Source: Bacillus benzoevorans (GTDB lineage: Bacteria > Bacillota > Bacilli > Bacillales > Cytobacillaceae). Taken from it: DNA of 64,000 bases. How positions within the stretch are numbered: the first letter of the stretch is position 1; every line of letters begins with the position of its first letter. Position numbers and translations under genes: made by a program. The notes beneath the pieces are model-generated. The model was not told where the DNA came from. It worked only from the letters and a program-made list of their open reading frames with translations, and searched no databases. Of this stretch, positions 8,889 to 16,855 are shown one piece after another. The stretch is taken from the NCBI RefSeq assembly GCF_014207535.1, contig NZ_JACHGK010000005.1:124001-188000 (forward strand). Direction: 5' to 3'.

Positions 8889-9308
8889 ATGCAAAAAGAA
8901 CTTACGTACGAAGATATTCTCATTGGAGATACTGCGGTTTTTTCAAAAACGATTTCTGAATTTGATATTTATTCATTTGCCGGAATTACTGGTGACTTTA
9001 ACCCGATGCATATTGATGAAACATTTGCTGATTCTACGATTTTCAAGGATCGCATAGCACACGGGCTTTTATCCGGCAGCTTTATTTCAACCGTTCTTGG
9101 AATGAAACTGCCTGGACCTAATTCAATTTATCTATCTCAAACTTTTAAATTTACGGCACCCGTCAAGATTGGAGATACAGTGAAAGCGGTCGTTGAAGTC
9201 ATCGAAAAACGAGATGACAAAAAATTGATTAAATTAAAAACACAAGTATTCAATCAGCATAAAGTTTTGGCCGTAGACGGCGAAGCGTTGGTGATGAAGA
9301 AATATTGA
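8889..9308 (+). CDS. MaoC-family (R)-specific enoyl-CoA hydratase
   Basis: This hot-dog fold protein of 139 residues has the hydratase-2 motif GDFNPMHIDETFA (Asp and His catalytic, near residues 35-40) and the following RIAHGLLSGSFIS helix. PhaJ-like enzymes hydrate trans-2-enoyl-CoA to (R)-3-hydroxyacyl-CoA. The ATG at 8889 has GGGAG nine bases upstream; an earlier ATG at 8847 lacks a site and would add 14 low-complexity residues. The next gene, a CoA-transferase/hydrolase, starts 13 bases after the stop, so the pair is an operon for short-chain acyl-CoA metabolism. Confidence 0.85.
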   Translation: MQKELTYEDILIGDTAVFSKTISEFDIYSFAGITGDFNPMHIDETFADSTIFKDRIAHGLLSGSFISTVLGMKLPGPNSIYLSQTFKFTAPVKIGDTVKAVVEVIEKRDDKKLIKLKTQVFNQHKVLAVDGEALVMKKY

Positions 9309-9321
9309 GGGTTGGTGTAAA

Positions 9322-10620
9322 ATGGAAAAACGATTTCAGCAGTGGATAAAAGTGAAAAGAAAACAACCGGAGGAACTGCTCTCCCTTATACAAGATGGAG
9401 ATGATTTAATCATTCCGATTGCTAATGGGGAGCCTCATGTATTAATGGATACGCTGGAGCAGCATTGCGATATGTTTCAGAATGTTCGGATACATCAAAT
9501 GCACCCTGCGAAAGAACGGGAGTATATCCAGGGGAAACGGAAGCCGTCCCTTACACATGTGTCATATTTTTTAAGCGGACCTTCGCGAAAGGCTTATTTA
9601 CAGGGGCAGTGTGATTTGATTCCAAATCACTTCCACCAGGTTCCGCGAATTTTAAGGGAATCGACGAAAACCTCTCTTGTTGCGGCTGCTGCATCGCCGA
9701 TGGATGAGCATGGGTACTTTTCTCTGGGGACGCAGGCTGATTACACGGCATCGTTTATTGGAAAGGTTCCCTTTTTTCTCGAAGTAAATAAACAGATGCC
9801 ACGCACATTCGGTGAGAATCAGATTCATATTAGTCAAATTGAAGGATATATTAATGTTGATTACCCTATAAAAGAAATTGCCATTCCACATGTGACAGAA
9901 AAAGATCAAAAAATCGGCTCGTTTATTGTAGAACAGATTGAAGATGGCGCAACACTTCAAGCCGGAATTGGGGGTATTCCCAATGCGGTGATCAGTTTAT
10001 TAGGATCGCATAAAAACCTTGGTATCCACACAGAACTGGTTTCCGACGGGGTGATTGATCTCGTGGAATCAGGAGTGGTAACAGGAAGTGAAAAGAAAAC
10101 CTATCCAGGAAAAATTGTGACAACCTTTGCCTTAGGGACAAAGCGTCTTTATGATTTTCTTGATGGAAACCCTGCGGTAGAATTCCTTCCAGTTGAAATC
10201 GTGAATGACCCGCGGGAAATTGCTAAGGAAGAAAAAATCATTTCGATTAATGCTACAACGGAAGTAGATTTCTACGGGCAATGTGCTTCGGAAACGATTG
10301 GCGGCAGCTACTACAGTTCATCAGGCGGTCAGGCTGATTTTGCTCAAGGAGTGCGCCTTGCAAAAAATGGAAAAGGTTTTATCTGCCTGCATTCTACAGC
10401 GAAAAATGGCACCGTTTCAAGAATCCATCCGTACCTCAGCCCTGGTTCGGTCGTGACAACCTCTAAAAATGATGTTGATCGAATTGTTACGGAGTACGGC
10501 GTCGCCGAATTACGCGGCAAGAGTATTGCGCAGCGTACAGCTGCGCTGATTCATATTGCCCACCCGAAATTCCGGGAGGAACTGACCTTCGAAGCCAAAC
10601 GGCTCGGTTTTCTTTATTAA
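9322..10620 (+). CDS. Acetyl-CoA hydrolase/transferase family (4-hydroxybutyrate CoA-transferase-like)
   Basis: The 432-residue class I CoA-transferase family member has the GIGGIPNAV loop (near residue 216), the HTELVSDGVIDLVESG segment, and INATTEVDFYGQ (near 308), whose Glu would form the glutamyl-CoA thioester. GGQADFAQG and SRIHP motifs follow. Enzymes of this group move CoA among acetate, butyrate and 4-hydroxybutyrate, or hydrolyse acetyl-CoA. It lies 13 bases after the MaoC hydratase gene and is probably co-transcribed with it. The exact acyl specificity cannot be decided from sequence. Confidence 0.82.
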   Translation: MEKRFQQWIKVKRKQPEELLSLIQDGDDLIIPIANGEPHVLMDTLEQHCDMFQNVRIHQMHPAKEREYIQGKRKPSLTHVSYFLSGPSRKAYLQGQCDLIPNHFHQVPRILRESTKTSLVAAAASPMDEHGYFSLGTQADYTASFIGKVPFFLEVNKQMPRTFGENQIHISQIEGYINVDYPIKEIAIPHVTEKDQKIGSFIVEQIEDGATLQAGIGGIPNAVISLLGSHKNLGIHTELVSDGVIDLVESGVVTGSEKKTYPGKIVTTFALGTKRLYDFLDGNPAVEFLPVEIVNDPREIAKEEKIISINATTEVDFYGQCASETIGGSYYSSSGGQADFAQGVRLAKNGKGFICLHSTAKNGTVSRIHPYLSPGSVVTTSKNDVDRIVTEYGVAELRGKSIAQRTAALIHIAHPKFREELTFEAKRLGFLY

Positions 10621-10648
10621 TCAGGCATTTTTGGGGAGAAGTTTACTG

Positions 10649-11314
10649 ATGAAAATAATTGGAATTGATTTATCAGGACCTGCCAATGCAAAGGATACCG
10701 TTATGACGGTTTTCTCTATAGAAAAAGGAAGACTTATTTTTGAGGAAACGATTACCAATGCTAGTGATAGCATGATCCTGACAGCGATAGTTAGAATTGC
10801 CAAAAACGACGAAGCAGTCATTGGATTGGATGCACCGCTGTCCTATCAGGATGGAGGAGGGGACAGACCCCAGGATAAAAGCATTCGTCAATTTATCAAA
10901 GGTTTTGGGCTAGTTGGCGGTTCGATCATGCCGCCTACATTAACCAAAATGGTCTACCTGTCTCTTCGCGGTATTGGCTTAACGAGGACCATGATGATGC
11001 ATCATTTACTAGGAAAAGTCCGCATTGTTGAAGTCCATCCAGGTGCAGCAATTGGAACACGGATTGGTCCAGAAAATCTGTATCACGCGCGAAATTACAA
11101 AAAAGAAGAAGCACAACCATCAAGAAACGTCATTTTCAACTGGTTGCAAACAGTTGGACTTCAAGGTCTGCCGCAAGAAATCAGCGGCACATCCCATCAG
11201 ATTGATTCGTGTGCAGCAGCTCTGGCCGCTTGGCACTGGGCTGATCCAGATAAGCAGCCTGCTTGGCTTTGGTCCGAGACATCGCCGGAACATCCTTTTG
11301 AATTTTGCTGTTAA
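10649..11314 (+). CDS. DUF429 family protein
   Basis: This 221-residue protein opens with MKIIGIDLSGPAN, an RNase-H/actin-like beta strand with a conserved Asp, and has GLDAPLSYQDGGGDRP and VHPGAAI further on, as in DUF429 proteins. These have an RNase H-like fold and no established function, though some are annotated as putative nucleases. The ATG at 10649 follows GGGGAG by ten bases; a TTG at 10631 overlaps the site itself. It starts 28 bases after the CoA-transferase gene and could be the third gene of that operon. A bidirectional terminator follows. Confidence 0.78.
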   Translation: MKIIGIDLSGPANAKDTVMTVFSIEKGRLIFEETITNASDSMILTAIVRIAKNDEAVIGLDAPLSYQDGGGDRPQDKSIRQFIKGFGLVGGSIMPPTLTKMVYLSLRGIGLTRTMMMHHLLGKVRIVEVHPGAAIGTRIGPENLYHARNYKKEEAQPSRNVIFNWLQTVGLQGLPQEISGTSHQIDSCAAALAAWHWADPDKQPAWLWSETSPEHPFEFCC

Positions 11315-11327
11315 GCTGCCCCATACC

Positions 11328-11372
11328 AAAGGACAAGTATCTGCTTCAATGCATGAGCGATACTTGTCCTTT
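11328..11372. terminator. Bidirectional terminator
   Basis: AAAGGACAAGTATC (11328-11341) and GATACTTGTCCTTT (11359-11372) are a perfect 14-pair inverted repeat with U/A ends on both sides, between the convergent genes ending at 11314 and 11378. Confidence 0.88.
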
Positions 11373-11377
11373 TCTCG

Positions 11378-11710
11378 TTAATGAATCATATTGGATAGAT
11401 GGTATTGTTTAAAAAAAGAAATCGCATCCTGAGCATTGCTGATATTGGATTTTTTGCAAAGCTCAGCATATTTCAACGTTTTATTAGATAGTGGTTCATC
11501 CTTATTTATCGTCAAGTCGTAGATAATAAGGGTGTTGATTACGGGCTGTGGGATATTGATTTCGCTGAGTTTATCAATAATTTCAGAATTTACTTGCGGG
11601 GAAGGTAAATATTTTTCAACTTCTTTCAAAATTTCCGCCGTCGAATATACCTCCAAATATTGCACTAATCGTCTCTCTTTTTCCTTTAACACACTAGTGG
11701 TACTTAACAT
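11378..11710 (-). CDS. Hypothetical helical protein
   Basis: The 110-residue protein has no signal peptide or membrane segment. It begins with a charged helix (KEKERRLVQYLEV). The middle, EVEKYLPSPQVNSEIIDKLSE then IPQPVINTLIIYDL, resembles the helical repeats of DnaD/DnaB-type replication loader C-termini, with a remote helix-turn-helix character. No catalytic motif is present. AAAGGAT lies just before the ATG, and the gene ends at the bidirectional terminator. It is probably a real gene; the function is unknown and the DnaD-like resemblance is only an impression. Confidence 0.6.
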   Translation of the reverse strand: MLSTTSVLKEKERRLVQYLEVYSTAEILKEVEKYLPSPQVNSEIIDKLSEINIPQPVINTLIIYDLTINKDEPLSNKTLKYAELCKKSNISNAQDAISFFKQYHLSNMIH

Positions 11711-12366
11711 ATCCTTTTCACCATCCTAATAATTGCTTCTACTAAATTCGGATCCTTCCTTTGCAAATGCCGCAGTGATTAGGTACTCAGGTTGTAGAGA
11801 ATCCAAGGGTAACGTAATGGAGAGTACGGTTTAAGCTTTTATGTCTCAATTTCATTTGTTGTTGTATTTCCCTTGGTTCATCAGTGAAATGTAACATGGC
11901 GGATGTAGGAGTAATGGAAATGGATTCATCGTATGATCATGATGGGCAAGATGATAACTGTTTGATAGTGAGAAGTTTCTCTTTCTGTGAGGATAACATA
12001 AGTATAGCGGATCGTAATTAAAAATACTGTCGATCAATCCATCAATCTCCATTTTAATAAAAATGTTATATTCTCGTTACAAAAGAAAAATATCTTTGAA
12101 ACAAGGAAAGCTTTTCTGTGAATAATCACCAAGCTATTACCATTTTACAACAAAAAGTTGACTAGTTATTTGACAAATTTACAAATTTTGTATAAAGCAC
12201 AATGGGATTCCGATTGTTATACGAAATTCGCTGCCAATAATCTTATGAATACACGATGATCGACCGTCTTGCTGAATTGGCGGCACCCCGCCTGTAGTCC
12301 ATTTATCTAACTAAACAGGGATAAAAAGTTTCAGGCACCATCTAGTATATAGATGACGCCTAAGGC
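11711..12366. other. Long intergenic region with an orphan promoter-like sequence
   Basis: No coding frame with a ribosome binding site was found on either strand. On plus there is TTGACA (12170-12175), then 15 bases, then TATAAA (12191-12196), a slightly short sigma-A-like promoter. Downstream, GCTGCCAAT (about 12230) can pair with ATTGGCGGC (about 12277), so a structured untranslated RNA is possible. The 12333-12361 hairpin at the right end is the terminator of the small minus-strand gene. Confidence 0.4.
12333..12361 (-). terminator. Terminator of the 53-residue minus-strand gene
   Basis: On minus, AGGCGTCATCT and AGATGGTGCCT form an 11-pair stem (two G-U pairs) with a seven-base loop, followed by GAAACTTTTTA. 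It begins six bases after the TGA at 12367. Confidence 0.75.
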
Positions 12367-12528
12367 TCAAACCAATCTGCCTCCAGCTCCAGTAGATTTA
12401 TCCGTATCCCCGCCATTATTATCCTTCTCATTATTAACCCCGCGGGGTTGTCGCGGTCCGCCAATATATTCACTCTTTTGTGCTAGCTGCACCTTTTCAA
12501 ACATATTTTCATCATGTGTTTTTGCCAT
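12367..12528 (-). CDS. Small Gly/Asn-rich protein of 53 residues, function unknown
   Basis: The frame starts MAKTHDENMFEKVQLAQKSE and ends GAGGRLV. It has a charged amphipathic start and a disordered Gly/Asn/Asp-rich tail, without signal peptide or cysteines. Support: GGGG lies seven bases before the ATG, a clear terminator follows the stop within six bases, and the region (GC-rich codons, CCGCGG) differs from the AT-rich flanks. It lies alone in a 1-kb gap. The composition resembles the small hydrophilic proteins often made in spores or stress, but no family was recognised. Confidence 0.65.
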   Translation of the reverse strand: MAKTHDENMFEKVQLAQKSEYIGGPRQPRGVNNEKDNNGGDTDKSTGAGGRLV

Positions 12529-12781
12529 TCTGAAACCCCATTTCAACAGTAATCTTTACATGTTTAAGATACGCGCAGCGTTTGACTTTATTCGTTTAAC
12601 TTTATTAAAATTGCCGTACCCGGGCACTAATTCGGGTACAAATTTGACGGGGCAAATATGAAAAGTTCTTATTGATATTTGATAGACTGTCAAAACTAAA
12701 TAGTGAGTCCAAGGTTGAGCATCAAATAATAAAAGATTCCATTTTTCATGTTAGGATGGAAAAGTGAAAGGAGTGTTGAAC

Positions 12782-13513
12782 ATGAAAATAGAGGTATGGT
12801 CGGACTATGTATGTCCATTTTGCTATATTGGAAAAAGAAGACTAGATATGGCGCTTTCCGGGTTTTCCCAGCGCGGTCAGGTAGAAGTAGTATATAAAAG
12901 TTTCGAGCTCGATCCGAATGCGCCAAAGGAAGCGCAGCAAAGTATCCACGAAATGCTCGCACAAAAATATAGCATGACTGTCGAGCAGGCTAAGGAGGCC
13001 AATGAAAATGTCGGCAAACAGGCTGAAACAGTCGGTTTAACATATCATTTCGATGAAATGAAGCCATCTAACACCTTCGATGCCCACAGGCTGACGAAGT
13101 ATGCGAAAACTCTTGGCAAGGATACGGAAATCACTGAAGCTCTTTTACATGCCTATTTTACTGAATCGAAACATTTATCGAATGAAGAGACATTAGCCGA
13201 GATTGCTGAAACCGTTGGAATTGACCGGGCGAAAGCCTTGGAAATCGTGAAAGATAAACATGCCTATGCTCAGGATGTCCGCCATGATCAAACCGAAGCG
13301 CAAAGCATTGGGGTTAGGGGGGTGCCATTTTTTGTTATTAATAAAAAATATGCCATTTCCGGTGCACAGCCAATCGAGACCTTTATCAATGCCCTCCAGC
13401 AGGTTTGGCAGGAAGAAAATCAGACACCAGTATTAAAACCGTTGTCCGCAAACAGTTCAGACGGGACCGTTTGCACAGATGAGTCGTGTATCATCCCACA
13501 AGAAGACAAATAA
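12782..13513 (+). CDS. DsbA-family oxidoreductase (FrnE/2-hydroxychromene isomerase-like)
   Basis: The 243-residue thioredoxin-fold protein has the active site CPFC at residues 11-14 just after the first strand (MKIEVWSDYV), a large helical insert, and the cis-Pro loop GVRGVPFFVINKKYAISG near 180. There is no signal peptide, so it is cytoplasmic, like FrnE. Members act as disulfide oxidoreductases or glutathione-like transferases. An extra C-terminal CTDESC pair (near 230) adds two cysteines. The start at 12782 follows AAAGGAG by eight bases. A perfect terminator follows. Confidence 0.88.
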   Translation: MKIEVWSDYVCPFCYIGKRRLDMALSGFSQRGQVEVVYKSFELDPNAPKEAQQSIHEMLAQKYSMTVEQAKEANENVGKQAETVGLTYHFDEMKPSNTFDAHRLTKYAKTLGKDTEITEALLHAYFTESKHLSNEETLAEIAETVGIDRAKALEIVKDKHAYAQDVRHDQTEAQSIGVRGVPFFVINKKYAISGAQPIETFINALQQVWQEENQTPVLKPLSANSSDGTVCTDESCIIPQEDK

Positions 13514-13520
13514 TATGCAA

Positions 13521-13556
13521 AAAAATAAAAGCTGCAAATCTGCAGCTTTTATTTTT
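13521..13556. terminator. Bidirectional terminator
   Basis: AAAAATAAAAGCTGCA (13521-13536) and TGCAGCTTTTATTTTT (13541-13556) are perfectly complementary with a four-base loop. It serves the DsbA-type gene on plus and the small membrane protein on minus. Confidence 0.9.
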
Positions 13557-13587
13557 CATTAAGTTGTCTAGTATGCAATAGATTGCA

Positions 13588-13773
13588 TTACTTACTAAAC
13601 ATTGCTGTAATTCCTTTATAGATTAGGAATAGGGAGAATACTAAAACTGATAATACGCCAATAATATCAGTTATTGGAACGATACTAGCCAGGAAAGTAT
13701 CTTCTAACGGAATATTCATTAAGGCAAGACCCGCTAAAAGACCGGCTAACATTAAAAGGATTAAACGATCCAT
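13588..13773 (-). CDS. Small two-helix membrane protein
   Basis: The 61-residue protein consists of two hydrophobic helices (residues about 3-21 and 31-57) with a short acidic loop (PLEDTF) between them. The ATG at 13773 has the strong site GGAGG eight bases upstream, and the longer frame from 13797 does not. No recognisable family. The location after a convergent terminator suggests an independent transcript. Confidence 0.7.
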   Translation of the reverse strand: MDRLILLMLAGLLAGLALMNIPLEDTFLASIVPITDIIGVLSVLVFSLFLIYKGITAMFSK

Positions 13774-14165
13774 TTTTTCAACCTCCTTTCCATACATTCT
13801 ATGAACAAGCTGAAGGGAGGTTATGATAATAATAATGGTTTTAAAAAAATGTACTTATACAAATTTATAAGCCCATCTAAATGGTGTAATCGATTGTAAT
13901 GATCGAATATTACATGGATATCTTCTTTCGGTGAGAAAAGTTGCTGGGCTTAGTATCAGAGACAAAAATTTATATAGCACAGGCAAATACAAGGGTTATT
14001 CAGAACCAGGCAGCTGTTTCTAGGGAGGGTGTTCATCAAACCGCCAAAACTTTTCTTCAGAAATGTGAATAATGCACTGAATTAAGGACTTTTAAATTCG
14101 AGAATGTTAATCTCTATATATAGAAATTACCTACTTTATACTCATGATGAAGGGAAGAGGTTCGT
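13774..14165. other. Intergenic region with no gene recognised
   Basis: Two GGGAGG sequences (near 13816 and 14024) are not followed by usable frames: the first leads to ATG-ATA-ATA-ATA within an AT repeat, the second touches its GTG directly. The region must contain the divergent promoters of the small membrane protein and the DoxX gene. Confidence 0.35.
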
Positions 14166-14687
14166 TTGATTAACAAATGGTGGAGAAACAGTAACATTGC
14201 AGCAGGACTTATTACAATTATCAGGCTCTATTTAGGTGTTAGTTTTCTAACAGCAGGTTGGGGGAAAATCTCAGGCGGACAATTTGATGCGAGCGGTTTT
14301 CTTGCCAATGCAATCAAAAATCCAGTATTGGGTCCGGATGGAAATGCCGTATTTGCTCCATTTACTGCCTTTTTAAAAAGCTTTGCTTTACCAAATGTGG
14401 AACTGTTCAATGTCATGGTCCCTTGGGGAGAATTTTTCGTCGGCTTAGGTCTTATTTTAGGATGTTTTACTACTGTAGCAGCAATTTGTGGAATGCTGAT
14501 GAACTTTTCGTTCATGATGGCTGGGACAGTATCCCACAGCCCTCAAGATATTTTCATAGAATTTTTAATTATCACTGCCGGTATTAATGCAGGAAAATAT
14601 GGACTAGATCGTTTTGTGCTGCCATATTTACGCAAGTTAATGAAAAAAGAAAATGGAAAAGAAATTCAAAAAGGCTCGGCAGCATAA
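14166..14687 (+). CDS. DoxX-family membrane protein
   Basis: The 173-residue protein has four hydrophobic segments and the DoxX signature: LYLGVSFLTAGWGKISGGQFDASGF at the start, a central VPWGEFFVGLGLILG and a final FLIITAGINAGKYGLDRFV. DoxX proteins are membrane partners in redox or thiol-stress complexes, and in Bacilli they are commonly of the YfiD/CatD kind. It starts with TTG (14166), with AAGGGAAGAGG ending five bases before. It is monocistronic, followed by its own terminator. Confidence 0.82.
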   Translation: MINKWWRNSNIAAGLITIIRLYLGVSFLTAGWGKISGGQFDASGFLANAIKNPVLGPDGNAVFAPFTAFLKSFALPNVELFNVMVPWGEFFVGLGLILGCFTTVAAICGMLMNFSFMMAGTVSHSPQDIFIEFLIITAGINAGKYGLDRFVLPYLRKLMKKENGKEIQKGSAA

Positions 14688-14700
14688 AAAACTTATCCAG

Positions 14701-14731
14701 ACAGTCCTGTCAAACGATGGGACTGTTTTTT
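14701..14731 (+). terminator. Rho-independent terminator after the DoxX gene
   Basis: ACAGTCC (14701-14707) pairs with GGACTGT (14720-14726), followed by a run of T. Confidence 0.75.
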
Positions 14732-14807
14732 CTCCAAGAACAATATAAGAAAAAGCACTTAAAATATATGTTTAATAAAAAACTTTTCTTATTTTTTATT
14801 CTTTCTC

Positions 14808-14838
14808 TTGACCTTGACGCTGCGTAAAGCCTTAAGAT
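14808..14838 (+). promoter_or_regulatory. MerR-type promoter with 19-base spacer and operator dyad
   Basis: The -35 is TTGACC (14808-14813) and the -10 is TAAGAT (14833-14838), separated by exactly 19 bases, which is characteristic of promoters that MerR-family activators unwind. The spacer holds a near-perfect dyad, CTTGACG-ctg-CGTAAAG (14813-14829). It lies 26 bases before the TipA-type regulator, so autoregulation is expected. Confidence 0.8.
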
Positions 14839-14863
14839 GGAATCGTCAGGAAGGTGAAGTAAA

Positions 14864-15628
14864 TTGGAGTACACAGTGAACAAATTGGCGCATATGTCCG
14901 GTGTCAGCGGGCGTACACTTCGCTATTATGATGAAATCGGGCTTCTTAAACCGGCAAGAATTAATTCATCCGGATATCGAATTTATGGTCAGAAAGAAGT
15001 GGATCGGCTGCAGCTAATTTTATTTTACCGTGAATTGGAGCTTAGTCTCGAGGAAATAGCAGACATCATCCATCAGCCAAACTTCAATGAAATAGAGGCG
15101 TTAGAGAATCATTACGCAGAACTGATGAAAAAACGAGCTCATCTTGACAAAATCATTGCCACCGTCAAAATGACGATTATCAGTAAAAAGGGAGGAAGGA
15201 TCATGGGGGACAAAGATAAATTTGCCGCTTTTAAGGAAAAAATGATCGAGGAAAACGAGCAGAAATATGGCAAAGAAATCCGTGAAAAATACGGGCATGA
15301 AACGGTTAAGACCAGCAATGCTAAACTAATGGGGATGTCTCAAGAAGACTTCGAGGTCATGACCAAAATAGGAGAAGAGATCTTCACCCTCCTGGAAAAA
15401 GCCTATACGACTGGTGACCCGGCATCAGATGTGGCACAGGAGCTTGCAGCAAAACATAAAGAGTGGCTGATGTATTCTTGGACAAAGTATTCTCCGGAAG
15501 CGCATGCAGGTCTTGCTGAAATGTACATTGCCGACGAACGCTTCACGGCATACTACGACAAAGCAGTCAAAGGTGGTACCGGATTTCTCCGTGATGCGAT
15601 TCTGATTTATACCGGGCAGAAACGATAA
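14864..15628 (+). CDS. MerR-family regulator with TipAS ligand-binding domain (TipAL-like)
   Basis: Residues 1-70 form the MerR winged helix (VNKLAHMSGVSGRTLRYYDEIGLL), a coiled-coil helix follows to about 105, and residues 114-254 are a TipAS domain (antibiotic-recognition fold, with WTKYSPEAHAGLAEMY). TipA/Mta proteins activate multidrug-resistance genes when bound to thiopeptides or other drugs. The start is a TTG at 14864. In frame at 15203 an ATG (codon 114) is preceded by GGGAGG with seven bases between, so the TipAS domain alone could also be made. A MerR promoter lies just upstream. No transporter gene is adjacent. Confidence 0.9.
   Translation: MEYTVNKLAHMSGVSGRTLRYYDEIGLLKPARINSSGYRIYGQKEVDRLQLILFYRELELSLEEIADIIHQPNFNEIEALENHYAELMKKRAHLDKIIATVKMTIISKKGGRIMGDKDKFAAFKEKMIEENEQKYGKEIREKYGHETVKTSNAKLMGMSQEDFEVMTKIGEEIFTLLEKAYTTGDPASDVAQELAAKHKEWLMYSWTKYSPEAHAGLAEMYIADERFTAYYDKAVKGGTGFLRDAILIYTGQKR
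15190..15205 (+). promoter_or_regulatory. Internal ribosome binding site and start for a separate TipAS protein
   Basis: GGGAGG at 15190-15195, seven bases, then ATG at 15203-15205, in frame with the regulator and exactly at the junction of coiled coil and ligand-binding domain. The product would be 141 residues beginning MGDKDKF. Confidence 0.7.
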
Positions 15629-15645
15629 AGAATTTGTAAGTAAAT

Positions 15646-15672
15646 GACTGGAGTTTCACTCTGGTCCTTTTT
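15646..15672 (+). terminator. Weak rho-independent terminator
   Basis: GACTGGAG (15646-15653) pairs with CTCTGGTC (15659-15666) using two G-U pairs, followed by a T run. Confidence 0.6.
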
Positions 15673-15735
15673 TCTGATTGGAATGATTACATGACAAGAA
15701 CTGCTGCAGACCTGCTAGCAATGGAAACTATTCAC

Positions 15736-16194
15736 TCAGCCTTGATACATTCCAAGAATTTTTTTGATGACAAACCCTATCATAAGTCCAGGGAGCACAA
15801 ACAGCATCGGCAAAAACACGGGTCCTAGTAAGAACCCAAACAGCCTCAAACTTGCAGAATACATCACTCCCACCGTAACGAAATATGCCGCAAAAACAAA
15901 TGGAAAAAAAGCATAGGGAGACTTGCCGCCGCCAGCTTCTTTATATGCGTCCCACATTGCATAAAAATAAAAACAAGGATAAAACATCAACCATTGATAA
16001 TCCGCAATTTCAATAGAAGTATGAATATCCCCATTAAAACTAAAGCGTATGATTTCATTAAAATGAGACTGTACGTTGAAGAAAATTTCGCAAACAATAA
16101 ATAGCAGCCCTTTAAGAAACTTTCCATTTAATAGCTGACCGAAGCCCGGCAAGGCGATGGACCAGAATAATTTTTCAATTGCATTCTTATTCAC
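15736..16194 (-). CDS. Multi-pass membrane protein of unknown function
   Basis: This 152-residue protein has about four hydrophobic segments (roughly 8-40, 66-80, 92-112, 115-145). It begins with an amphipathic stretch and ALPGFGQLLNGKFLKGLLF, which resembles the TM2/DUF5683 entry motif PGxGQxxNG. A WDAYKEAGG loop faces inside. The N-terminal motif suggests a small membrane protein of the TM2-like superfamily; the role is unknown. No strong ribosome binding site was seen before the ATG. Confidence 0.65.
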   Translation of the reverse strand: MNKNAIEKLFWSIALPGFGQLLNGKFLKGLLFIVCEIFFNVQSHFNEIIRFSFNGDIHTSIEIADYQWLMFYPCFYFYAMWDAYKEAGGGKSPYAFFPFVFAAYFVTVGVMYSASLRLFGFLLGPVFLPMLFVLPGLMIGFVIKKILGMYQG

Positions 16195-16547
16195 TACAGC
16201 AACCCGCTTTTTCTTTAAAATTAATTTATCATTATTGTCCCATCGTATTTAATTATCTATTCATTTGCCGGAATGATAATAAAGGTATGAAAATCCATTC
16301 GCCAACTGAGAATTTTTCCCCTATGAAAGCTGAGCCTAGTATCTGCTATCGAGGGTTTTATTATTGTTAGGATGCAATTTCTTTACAATTATTTATAAAC
16401 AGTAAATGGTACATTTACAAACACCTGCTATGATAAATGTGAAAAGACACTAGACAATCCATTTTATCCGAAAAGGACTTCTGGATTCTGTAAGTTTTCT
16501 CCAACTTGTAAGGGTAAACAGGCTTTTCATGTTATAGGGGGGAACAA
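16195..16547. other. Intergenic region with no gene recognised
   Basis: AT-rich sequence between divergent genes. Short frames on plus (around 16180-16370) lack ribosome binding sites. No terminator or strong dyad was noticed. Promoters for both flanking genes are expected here. Confidence 0.35.
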
Positions 16548-16739
16548 ATGTTAACAAATAAGAAAAGATTTCAATTGATTTGCTTCACACTGATCTCCAC
16601 AATTTTACTCATCTTTCAACCCTATGAACTTACTTTCAAAAATGCTGCTACTGACAACGGAACATTAACATCGTCAGGTTCCATTGCGCAGGACAGCAGG
16701 ATTCAACAACATGAACTTCAGAATAGATATAATGAATAA
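16548..16739 (+). CDS. Small secreted or membrane-anchored peptide
   Basis: The 63-residue product starts MLTNKKRFQLICF and has one hydrophobic segment (about 9-27) followed by a polar tail rich in Ser, Thr, Asn and Gln. That is the shape of a signal peptide with a short exported product, as in Phr-like or other small secreted peptides. AGGGGGGAAC precedes the ATG. No Rap-type partner is adjacent. A weak hairpin with a long T run follows (16751-16777). The function is unknown. Confidence 0.5.
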   Translation: MLTNKKRFQLICFTLISTILLIFQPYELTFKNAATDNGTLTSSGSIAQDSRIQQHELQNRYNE

Positions 16740-16855
16740 ATCTCATATGGACCCTTTTCAAGGTTCTTTTTTTTTATTGAAAGATTAATGTATCATGTTT
16801 TCAGGATTTTTACGTTAAAATTAAAAGGAGGAATTTCATTGGAGGGAGTAATGAA

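Noticed and set aside
12436..12449. Perfect palindrome AACCCCGCGGGGTT
   Set aside because: It lies inside the small minus-strand coding frame and encodes Pro-Arg-Gly-type codons; no evidence of a regulatory role.
12353..12661. Plus-strand frame of 102 codons in the 1-kb gap
   Set aside because: It has no ribosome binding site and is antisense to the better-supported 53-residue minus-strand gene with a terminator.
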